Positions 1 through 5,407 of a stretch of 6,459 nt of DNA are shown here, one piece after another. Made by a program: the position numbers and the translations under genes. The DNA comes from Gemmatimonadota bacterium (GTDB taxonomy: Bacteria; Gemmatimonadota; Gemmatimonadetes; Gemmatimonadales; GWC2-71-9), in the NCBI GenBank assembly GCA_003220955.1, contig QHTW01000152.1, positions 19,742-26,200 on the forward strand. The letters are read 5' to 3'. The notes under the pieces were generated by a model. It had not been told where the DNA came from. It worked only from the letters and a program-made list of their open reading frames with translations, and made no database searches. Position 1 is the first letter of the stretch. The number at the start of each line of letters is the position of its first letter.

Positions 1-702
1 GATCACATCCTTCGATTTCGAGTCGTAGCGCGTCACCGACAACGCGGCGCGTCCCCGCAGCAGGCTCAGGTCGACGCCCGACTCCAGCTCCCATACCCGC
101 TCGGGCGAAATGTTTGGATTGCCGACCGTGCCCGAGGGGTAGAGTCCGCCGACGCCGTTGATCGTCGTGCCCTGCAGTGAACCGGGGTTGAAGTCGGCAA
201 ATGCCGCCGTGGTGTAGACGTTCTGCGTTGCGTACAACGGCGGCTGCTGGCCGCTCTCCCCGTAGGCCACCCGGAGCTTGCCGTACGAGATGTATGTCTC
301 CGGCAAGTGAATCGCCTTCCCGAAGCTCCACGCGATGCTGCCGCCGGGATACCAGGCATGCTGATGTCCGACACCGAATGCCGAGTTGGCGTCGTTCCGA
401 ATCCGCGCCTGGAGGAACACTTGATCGTAGAGATCGGCGCTGGCCTGCGCGAAGTATCCTTCGATCCGACGCCGGTTCTCGACGTCGCTCGGCAGCGTGC
501 GCGTCGTCGTGTTCGACAGCTTGTAGGGCGTCGGCGCCAGCCATGTCTGCCCAAAGACATCGATCTGGCGGAAATACGTCTCGTCCAGGTTTTGGCCGAC
601 CGTCAGCGACCCGTTGAAGTTGGAATTGAAGGCGTGCGTTCCGGTCGCCGTCAGGGTGTGATCGAACACGCGATCGTAGAACTGCCAGCGCTCGATCGAG
701 CC
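1..702 (-). CDS. SusC/RagA-like receptor, barrel continuation in shifted frame, 3' end outside window
   Basis: From 702 down to position 1 a second minus-strand frame is open without a stop for 234 codons and reads as SusC outer-membrane barrel. It begins GSIERWQFYDRVFDHTLTAT, continues through FGQTWLAPTPYKLSNTTTRT, AYGESGQQPPLYATQNVYTT and NPNISPERVWELESGVDLSL, and ends at the window edge in SVTRYDSKSKDVI. The NPN-ISPE-x-VWELESGVD motif and alternating hydrophobic strands are typical of the C-terminal half of SusC barrels. It continues the gene starting at 2270: adding one base near 700-706 (for example G in the GCGGC context of the minus strand) joins the two frames. About 757 codons of the gene are in the window. 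SusC proteins usually have about 1000 residues, so roughly 250 are missing beyond position 1. It has no start codon of its own and is not a separate gene. Confidence 0.85.
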
Positions 703-2270
703 GCGCTCTGACCCGAGCTGGCCTGCCCGTAGGCGTACGTCCGGTCGTCCCCGTTGTAGTCTCCGCCCAGCGTCCAGTTCACCGCGAGCCAGTCGAGCGG
801 CTTCCAGTTGACGTTGACGTTGCCGAGATAGCGGCCGGTCTGCCCCTGGAGCAGGTCGTTGTTGAGGGCATAGAACGGATTGTCGAAGCCCCGGTTGTTG
901 GTGAACGCGGTCGGTCCCGGGTTCGGGAACCGCCACGAGCGATGCAGCGCGGATGGACCGCCCAGGTATTGTTGCGCATTGAAGTCGGGTGGCTGGCGCA
1001 GCGCGCTGATGCCGATGCCGTTCACCGAGTTGCCGCGATCGGAGCCCATGTTCTTCGTCTGCACCACCTGCACGCTGGCGTTCACGGTGAAGTTCTCGAA
1101 CAGCGTGTGCGAGCCGGCCAGGCGCGCTGTGTAGCGCTCGTACCGATCCTGATTGCCGACGATGAAGCCGTCCTGATTCAGCTCGCTCACCGACAGATAG
1201 AACGTGGTGCGCTCGTTGCCGCCCGATACCGACAGCGCGTTGTCGACCGTGCGCCCAGTCTCGAACATCTCGGCGCCGTGATCGTAGGTCGGCACGCTGT
1301 CCGGGATCAACGGGCCCCATGAGAAGAAGTTCGAGCTGATCGAGCAGTTGACCGTCGTGCAGTTGCTGGAGACGCCCAGCGAGCCGACGCCGTACTTGCG
1401 CTGCACGGGGACCGTGCGAACCGGATCGTCGAACGTGATCGTCGAACGCAGGTTGTAGGTCGTGGGTCCGGCATGACCGCGCTTGGTACGGAACTCGAGC
1501 GCGCCCGCGGAGCCGGCGCTCGCGCCGTAAATCGACGTCGACGCGGCGCCCTTGAGCACGTCCACCGCTTCGATATCGTCGGGGTTGATGTCGGCGGCGC
1601 GGTTGGTCGCCGGCGCACCGGACAACACCGCTTGGCCGCGCGTCGCATTGCTGATCGGCACGCCGTCCAGGATGATCACGGGCTGACTCGTCCCGAACGT
1701 CTTGGGGCCGCGGATCTGGATCGCCGTCGACGCGCCCGCATCACCGCTGCCCTGATTGGTCAGCACGTTCGGCACTTTGCCCGCCAGTGCCTGGATGACG
1801 TTCGTCTCGTTGGTACGCGCGATCGTGCCGCTGTCGACGGTCGCGGTCGCCGTGGCGAGCCGCTCGCGCCGCTCCTGCGTGCCAGCACCCGTCACGACGA
1901 CGACGTCGAGGCGGAGCGGATCAGCAGCGAGCTGGAAGTTCTGCTCGACCGTGGCGCCAGCCGTTACGGTGACGGTCCCCGTGCCCGCTCGGAATCCGAT
2001 GAGGCGCGCGCTCACTCTGACCTGTTGTCCCTGCGCGCGCGCGCCGGGAACGCTCAGGCGATAGGTGCCGTCCGCGCCGGTCCAGCCGCCGACGCCGAAC
2101 TCGACGATGGTGACGTTGACGTCGCGCAGCGCTTCACCATTCGCGCCGGTCACTTTGCCAGTGACCGTCACCGGCTCTTGCGCGGCCACTCCTGCCGGTA
2201 CGATCGCCAGCAGCAGCGCTGCGAAGAAGGCCCAACCGAGAGGTCGGGATACTGACGGATTACGGGTCAT
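651..2270 (-). CDS. SusC/RagA-like TonB-dependent outer-membrane receptor, N-terminal part (frame-disrupted)
   Basis: This is the N-terminal two thirds of a SusC/RagA-type receptor, an outer-membrane barrel that imports oligomeric substrates using TonB energy, normally capped by a SusD lipoprotein. Residues 1-30 form a signal peptide (basic start, hydrophobic stretch 14-24, cleavage likely after VAA before Q31). Residues 34-115 resemble a carboxypeptidase-regulatory-like beta-sandwich domain. VVVVTG (123-128) leads into the plug domain, with IRGPKTFGTSQPVIILDGVP (186-205), INPDDIEAVDVLKGAAS and YGASAGSAGALEFRTKRG (248-265). Barrel sequence follows, for example TTFYLSVSELNQDGFIVGNQ. The ATG at 2268-2270 has a good ribosome site, AAGGGGA, six bases upstream. 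Receptor similarity stops after GQASSGQSA; the last 16 or so codons (651-701) are out of frame and the stop is an artefact of an indel near 700-706. Homologous sequence resumes in another frame down to position 1. The substrate cannot be told. Confidence 0.9.
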   Translation of the reverse strand: MTRNPSVSRPLGWAFFAALLLAIVPAGVAAQEPVTVTGKVTGANGEALRDVNVTIVEFGVGGWTGADGTYRLSVPGARAQGQQVRVSARLIGFRAGTGTVTVTAGATVEQNFQLAADPLRLDVVVVTGAGTQERRERLATATATVDSGTIARTNETNVIQALAGKVPNVLTNQGSGDAGASTAIQIRGPKTFGTSQPVIILDGVPISNATRGQAVLSGAPATNRAADINPDDIEAVDVLKGAASTSIYGASAGSAGALEFRTKRGHAGPTTYNLRSTITFDDPVRTVPVQRKYGVGSLGVSSNCTTVNCSISSNFFSWGPLIPDSVPTYDHGAEMFETGRTVDNALSVSGGNERTTFYLSVSELNQDGFIVGNQDRYERYTARLAGSHTLFENFTVNASVQVVQTKNMGSDRGNSVNGIGISALRQPPDFNAQQYLGGPSALHRSWRFPNPGPTAFTNNRGFDNPFYALNNDLLQGQTGRYLGNVNVNWKPLDWLAVNWTLGGDYNGDDRTYAYGQASSGQSAARSSAGSSTIACSITP

Positions 2271-2342
2271 ACTCAGTCCCCTTGCGTGAAGAGAGTCGTG
2301 AAGGATTGGTCTCGTGTCGGATCGCGTGTCTGGCGGAGAGGC

Positions 2343-2417
2343 TCAGTGCGGAGGAGAGGGGCTGTGCTGGACTGACGGGCAACACAGCGCATACAGCCAC
2401 GGACGAAAAGTTCGCAT
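2343..2417 (-). CDS. Possible short upstream ORF (leader peptide) ahead of the susC-like gene
   Basis: On the minus strand GGGGAGGG (2433-2426) lies eight bases before an ATG at 2417-2415, the best Shine-Dalgarno/ATG spacing in this intergenic region. The ORF has 24 codons, starting MRTFRPWLYALCCPSV, and ends in TGA at 2345-2343. It is in the same frame as the receptor ATG at 2270, with 72 bases (24 sense codons) between its stop and that ATG. It could be a translated leader that couples to or attenuates receptor expression. Short ORFs with G-rich upstream sequence also arise by chance in such DNA. I do not recognise the peptide, and conservation is unknown. Confidence 0.2.
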   Translation of the reverse strand: MRTFRPWLYALCCPSVQHSPSPPH

Positions 2418-2454
2418 GACGTTAACCCTCCCCGACCAGAGGAAAACGGACACT

Positions 2455-2486
2455 CCGGCAGCGCCCGGACGGGGCGTTGCTGCCGG
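2455..2486. promoter_or_regulatory. Strong GC-rich hairpin in the divergent intergenic region
   Basis: CCGGCAGC (2455-2462) pairs perfectly with GCTGCCGG (2479-2486). The stem continues as GCCC (2463-2466) with GGGC (2472-2475) across a 3-base bulge (2476-2478), closing a 5-base loop. The palindrome TCGTACGA follows at once. TTTTCC tracts occur some distance away on both sides (reading outward, about 8 bases on the minus strand and about 14 on the plus), too far for a classic intrinsic terminator. It could be a structured leader element of the susC-like mRNA, a weak bidirectional terminator, or an operator. The pairing is seen directly; the role is inference. Confidence 0.4.
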
Positions 2487-2643
2487 TCGTACGACACTCA
2501 TTTTCCTATGCGATCACCGCGCGAGACGCCCAACGGCTTTGGGCGAACGTCGAACGCGGGACGGTTCAAAGAGGATTGCCTGTTGAATACTGAAAGCCGA
2601 TGCACGGGTCCGCAAGAGCGCCTTTTTTTCGTATGTTGATCGC

Positions 2644-3212
2644 GTGATACACTTCTTCCCGGTGGTGCTGAGTGTGCTGGCCCTGCAGGGCGACGACCCC
2701 CTGGCGGCCCGCACGAAGGGACGGGCCGACGCACCGGTAACCGTCTATGAGATGGCGGACTTCCAATGCCCAGCCTGCCGCATGTTCGCGATCACCGTGC
2801 TCCCGGCGCTGGACAGCGAGTATGTCAGAACCGGGAAGGTGCGCTGGGTCTTCATCAACCTGCCGCTGACCAGCATCCACCCGAAGCCCGTCAGGGACGG
2901 TTCTGGCCACTGCACGACGCGCTGTACCGCCAACAAGACCGCTGGGCCCCGCTCGCGCAGCCCCGCGATACGCTGCTCGCGCTGGCCGAGCGCGCCGGTG
3001 TCAACCGCGCGAAGCTGCTTGCCTGTCTCAATGCCGGCGACGCCCGGAATGAGGTGGCGCTCGACGCCCAGCGTGCCGGCCGCGCCGGCGCCCACGCGAC
3101 CCCTTCCTTCTATATAGAAGGCGGCCTGCTCGAGGGGGCGCCGTACACGCCCGAACCGATGCGGCGCCTGCTCGACTCGATCTACGCGGTGCGCGCGCGC
3201 CCGGCAAAGTGA
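2644..3212 (+). pseudogene. DsbA-like thiol:disulfide oxidoreductase (thioredoxin fold), internal deletion with frameshift
   Basis: The intact protein would be a DsbA/Thioredoxin_4-type oxidoreductase acting on periplasmic cysteines. The first frame (from GTG 2644) gives a short hydrophobic N-terminus, MIHFFPVVLSVLALQ, then DAPVTVYEMADFQCPACRMF with the CPAC redox centre, and VRWVFINLPLTSIHP up to about 2883. The family then continues in the next frame from about 2889: ARQGRFWPLHDALYR, the cis-proline loop GAHATPSFYIEGGLLEGAPY, and a C-terminal helix ending RARPAK, with TGA at 3210-3212. Family members carry roughly 13-14 residues (HPNA..AAEAA.CA) between IHP and QGRFW. Only five bases remain here, so about 34-37 bases are missing, not one. 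Read as is, translation from 2644 stops at 3117. No Shine-Dalgarno precedes the GTG; no better start exists before the in-frame TGA at 2584. The hydrophobic N-terminus is short for a signal peptide. Its last bases overlap the waaA start. Deletion in the organism and an assembly error are both possible. Confidence 0.8.
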
Positions 3213-4510
3213 GCAAACCCTCGTTCCTGTACCGGCTGAGCGTGCACGTCGTCACGCGGGCGGCGCCGCTGGTAGCGCGCTTCGACAAGAAGGTGGCGCG
3301 AGGACTCGACGGGCGGCGCGGGTTGGCCGCCCGTCTTGCCGGATGGGCAGCGGCGCAGCGCGATCCGAAGCGACGCCTGATCTGGATGCACGCACCATCG
3401 GTCGGTGAAGGACTCCAGGCGAAGCCCGTGCTCGAAACGCTGCGCGCCGAGCATCCCGACTGGCAGCTCGCCTTCACGTTCTTCTCGCCGTCCGCCGAGC
3501 GGCTCGCGAAGAATCTGCCGGTCGACATCGCGGACTATTTGCCGCTCGACCGGGCGTCCGAGGTGTCCGCGGTTCTCGATGCGCTGCAGCCGAGCGCTCT
3601 GGTCTTCAGCAAGCTCGACGTGTGGCCGGAGCTCACGCTGGCGGCCGCGCGCCGCGGCGTGAAACTGGGGTTGATCTCCGCGACTGTCGCGCCGGAGAGC
3701 TCGCGCCTGCGCTGGCCGACGCGCCAGTGGTCGGCGCCGGCATACCGCGCGCTCGACCGGGTGGGCGCGATCAGTGAAGACGATGGCGAGCGCCTGGAGC
3801 TGCTGGGCGCGCGTCCCGACACCATCGCGGTCACGGGAGACACCCGCTACGACAGTGTCGCCGAGCGCGCGGCGCGCCTGGACAAGACGCGCGAGCCGCT
3901 CGCGCGTCTCGCCGCGACATCCGCCGACGCCTTTACGATCGTGGCAGGGTCGACCTGGCCGTCAGATGAAGCGGTCCTCTTGCCGGCCTTCGCCGATCTG
4001 CTGCACCAGCTCCCCACCGCGCGCTTGTTGCTGGCGCCGCACGAGCCGAACCCCGACCACCTCGCCGGGATTGCCGAGCGCTTGCGGCATCTCAAGCTGC
4101 CCCGCCCCGTGCGTTTGTCCCAGCTCGAGCACGCGAAACCGGGGCCCGTGATCGTCGTCGATCGCGTCGGGATCCTCGCCGATCTCTACGCCCTGGGCGA
4201 CGCGGCGTTCGTCGGCGGCGGGTTTCATCGCGCGGGCCTGCACTCGGTCCTCGAGCCGGCCGTGTTCGGCGTCCCAGTCGTGTTCGGCCCGCACTGGCGG
4301 ATGAGCCGGGACGCGACGCTCTTGCTCGAGCAAGGCGGCGCTGTGGCCCTGCCGGCCGACGCACGTCACCCGCTACATTCGCAATGGCTTGTTTGGCATC
4401 ACGACCCGGCGGCTCGGAAAAGCGCTGGGCAGGCCGCAAAACAGATGGTGGAAGATGGTCGGGGCGCGTCGGAGCGGACGACTGCGCTGGTGCGCGGGCT
4501 GATCACATGA
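3209..4510 (+). CDS. waaA: 3-deoxy-D-manno-octulosonic acid (Kdo) transferase
   Basis: WaaA (KdtA) transfers Kdo from CMP-Kdo to lipid IVA, the first step of LPS core assembly, at the cytoplasmic face of the inner membrane. The 433 residues match the usual length of about 420-430. The N-terminal glycosyltransferase domain has LIWMHAPSVGEG (57-68), with Glu67 in the position of the catalytic base, and VFSKLDVWPEL and ISATVAPESSRLRW. The C-terminal domain has GDTRYD (210-215), AGSTWPSDE (246-254), LLLAPHEPN and the CMP-Kdo-site segment VGGGFHRAGLHSVLEPA (335-351), then GVPVVFGPHW. The usual GGHN of proteobacterial enzymes is replaced by AGLHS, as in divergent branches. The hydrophobic N-terminus (6-23) may be the membrane anchor. 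GTG start at 3209 overlaps the preceding TGA as GTGA and has no Shine-Dalgarno, which suggests translational coupling to the DsbA-like gene. The stop at 4508-4510 overlaps an ATG at 4507. Confidence 0.93.
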   Translation: MSKPSFLYRLSVHVVTRAAPLVARFDKKVARGLDGRRGLAARLAGWAAAQRDPKRRLIWMHAPSVGEGLQAKPVLETLRAEHPDWQLAFTFFSPSAERLAKNLPVDIADYLPLDRASEVSAVLDALQPSALVFSKLDVWPELTLAAARRGVKLGLISATVAPESSRLRWPTRQWSAPAYRALDRVGAISEDDGERLELLGARPDTIAVTGDTRYDSVAERAARLDKTREPLARLAATSADAFTIVAGSTWPSDEAVLLPAFADLLHQLPTARLLLAPHEPNPDHLAGIAERLRHLKLPRPVRLSQLEHAKPGPVIVVDRVGILADLYALGDAAFVGGGFHRAGLHSVLEPAVFGVPVVFGPHWRMSRDATLLLEQGGAVALPADARHPLHSQWLVWHHDPAARKSAGQAAKQMVEDGRGASERTTALVRGLIT

Positions 4511-4511
4511 C

Positions 4512-4516
4512 AGGAG
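4512..4516 (+). promoter_or_regulatory. Ribosome binding site deciding the start of the gene at 4522
   Basis: AGGAG lies five bases before the ATG at 4522. The alternative in-frame ATG at 4507 overlaps the waaA stop as ATGA but has no Shine-Dalgarno, so 4522 is the better start, though 4507 could serve by reinitiation. Confidence 0.6.
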
Positions 4517-4521
4517 CTCGG

Positions 4522-4905
4522 ATGGTCATACGCTTGCCCGTCCTGCTGGTGCTTGTCGCGTTCATGACCGACACGGCGTGTTCCCATCGACGCCGTTCCG
4601 CCAACCTGTCGGAGCCACCGGCCGATGTCACGCTCCAGGTCACCAACCACAACTTCCTGGACGTCACGGTGTTCGTCCTGTACGACGGGCAACGCATGCG
4701 CATGGGCCTCGCGACGGGTTCGTCGACTCAGTCGTTTACGATTCCCGGACGCCTGGTCGCGCAGTCGCACGATATAATGCTGCTGGGGGACCCAATCGGC
4801 AGTAGCGAGCGCGTGCGCACCCAGCTCTTCACGGTTCATCCGGGACAGCGGATCGAGTGGACACTCGAGACCGACCTGCGACAGTCCAGCGTGGGGGTCT
4901 ACTGA
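4522..4905 (+). CDS. Small probable lipoprotein of unknown function
   Basis: This is a 127-residue protein (132 if the ATG at 4507 is used). Residues 1-19 are a signal-like stretch, MVIRLPVLLVLVAFMTDTA, followed by Cys20 and a basic SHRRR. The Cys suggests a lipoprotein, but the lipobox is poor (Asp at -3). The rest (about 38-127) is one compact, probably all-beta domain: VTLQVTNHNFLDVTVFVLYD, RMRMGLATGSSTQSFTIPG, LLGDPIGSSERVRTQLFTVH, PGQRIEWTLETDLRQSSVGV. The pattern of strands and the closing IEWTLE...SSV resemble small uncharacterised envelope proteins I associate with Gemmatimonadota; no biochemical function is known to me. It lies 11 bases after waaA and should share its transcript. The last 77 bases are overlapped by the antisense gene at 4829-5320, which is suspicious for that gene rather than this one. 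Confidence 0.75.
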   Translation: MVIRLPVLLVLVAFMTDTACSHRRRSANLSEPPADVTLQVTNHNFLDVTVFVLYDGQRMRMGLATGSSTQSFTIPGRLVAQSHDIMLLGDPIGSSERVRTQLFTVHPGQRIEWTLETDLRQSSVGVY

Positions 4906-5320
4906 CGAGACTCGGGCTCGGCACAGCCGTCATGGCGGTGATGCTCGCGTGCGGCGGCCGTGACCCACCCGCCAAGAGCGCGATCCGACCTCTGGACAGG
5001 CGTCGCTCCCGCAACGTCGCCACGTATTCGCGACCGAGGGTGACGGGCTCTCCCTTCCAGCTCAAGACCTGTCCGTGCCGCTGCTGCACCGACTCGACCG
5101 ACAAGGCAAGCGCTTGCGTGTCAGCGGTAATCAGGCGACCACGCACTTCCCCGACATCCGGACCGAGATAACCCCAGAAGTGGCTCGTGCCTGAGTCGGT
5201 GAGCATCACTTGCATGTACGTGCCGAGTTGGGGGTCAGGAGTTTCAAGCGGCTGGTAGTAATAGCAGCCGGTCGCGCAGATCAGCAGAGACATCGCGATG
5301 CCGTGACGAACCAGAATCAT
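4829..5320 (-). CDS. Small lipoprotein of unknown function, C-terminus probably chimeric
   Basis: The 163-codon ORF starts at ATG 5318-5320, with a G-rich ribosome site (GGGGGGAG) ten bases upstream. Residues 1-18 are a signal peptide with lipobox ATG-C19 (MSLLICATGC), so the protein should be a lipid-anchored envelope protein starting CYYYQPLE. Residues 32-108 look like a small beta-rich domain: LGTYMQVMLTDSGTSHFWGY, VGEVRGRLITADTQALALSV, SWKGEPVTLGREYVATLRER. RRLSRGRIALLAGG (106-119) resembles the start of the C-terminal hydrophobic, Gly-rich segment in proteins of this style. From about residue 120 (below 4964) the reading changes to SRPPHASITAMTAVPSP and onward, with no such segment, and it runs 77 bases into the convergent gene. 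The native end was probably lost at a junction near 4953-4970. A one-base frameshift gives REHHRHDGC-type sequence and does not rescue it. Function unknown. Confidence 0.7.
   Translation of the reverse strand: MILVRHGIAMSLLICATGCYYYQPLETPDPQLGTYMQVMLTDSGTSHFWGYLGPDVGEVRGRLITADTQALALSVESVQQRHGQVLSWKGEPVTLGREYVATLRERRLSRGRIALLAGGSRPPHASITAMTAVPSPSLVSRPPRWTVAGRSRVSTRSAVPDEP
4902..4964 (+). pseudogene. Possible remnant of a lipoprotein gene: signal peptide and lipobox only
   Basis: Immediately after the stop of the preceding gene, another plus frame reads LTRLGLGTAVMAVMLACGGR. This is a textbook lipoprotein signal: a basic residue, a hydrophobic core, then the lipobox MLAC-GG with Cys at 4950-4952. 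It would be the next gene of the plus-strand cluster. A normal start is lacking: the first codon at the expected place is CTG (4902, overlapping the TGA at 4903), and the nearest GTG in frame (4857) lies inside the previous gene. Beyond about 4965 the frame turns into low-complexity, Arg-rich sequence that is antisense to the minus-strand lipoprotein. I read it as the 5' end of a gene cut off by a rearrangement. A chance reading in high-GC DNA is the alternative. Confidence 0.35.
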
Positions 5321-5352
5321 GCGATTAGAGCTCCCCCCTATTAATGAACGGA

Positions 5353-5378
5353 AGCGGACCGCCGTTGGGCGGCCCGCT
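5353..5378 (-). terminator. Terminator hairpin after the susD-like gene
   Basis: AGCGG-A-CCGCC (5353-5363), loop GTTG, GGCGG-C-CCGCT (5368-5378) form an 11-base stem. In minus-strand RNA the central position is a G-U pair, so the stem is complete; in plus-strand RNA it would be an A-C mismatch. That polarity and the moderately T-rich minus-strand run after it (TCCGTTCATTAAT) fit termination of the susD-like gene, whose stop is 30 bases upstream. The U-tract is imperfect. Confidence 0.6.
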
Positions 5379-5407
5379 CCCAGTGGTTCACCACGTGCCG
5401 TTCCCGA

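Larger units (their letters stand above)
2271..2643. other. Divergent intergenic region between susC-like and dsbA-like genes
   Basis: These 373 bases separate the minus-strand receptor gene from the plus-strand DsbA-like gene, so they should carry promoters in both directions. I see no convincing sigma-70 pair for either. The best plus-strand candidate is TATGTT (2632-2637), seven bases before the GTG start at 2644, without a recognisable -35. That spacing would suit a nearly leaderless mRNA, and no Shine-Dalgarno sequence precedes that GTG. A T7 tract lies at 2623-2629 without a preceding stem, so it is not an obvious terminator. The region also holds a hairpin at 2455-2486, an 8-base palindrome TCGTACGA at 2487-2494, and a possible upstream ORF at 2343-2417. 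No conserved protein was recognised in any frame. Confidence 0.7.

Noticed and set aside
66..560. Minus-strand ORF of 164 codons
   Set aside because: It is an Arg/Ser/Thr-rich shadow in the frame left behind by the susC frameshift; the overlapping frame reads as a true SusC barrel.
698..708. Programmed ribosomal frameshift in the susC-like gene
   Set aside because: There is no slippery heptamer or obvious downstream structure, and SusC receptors are not known to use recoding.
307..711. Plus-strand ORF of 134 codons
   Set aside because: It is antisense to the continuing SusC barrel and has no start context or recognisable motif.
1473..2255. Long plus-strand ORF (260 codons) opposite the susC-like gene
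   Set aside because: It is Arg/Ala-rich with no recognisable domain and lies fully antisense to a clear SusC signal, CarboxypepD-like and plug region; such mirror ORFs are common in high-GC DNA.
2618..2630. T7 tract as an intrinsic terminator
   Set aside because: No stem could be found directly before it, and no gene ends upstream on the plus strand.
2498..2910. Minus-strand ORFs over the dsbA-like 5' end and intergenic region
   Set aside because: They are Arg/Pro/Ser-rich, mutually overlapping and antisense to the CPAC-containing segment.
3962..4369. Minus-strand ORF of 135 codons inside waaA
   Set aside because: It lies wholly antisense to strongly conserved WaaA motifs and has no family-like sequence.
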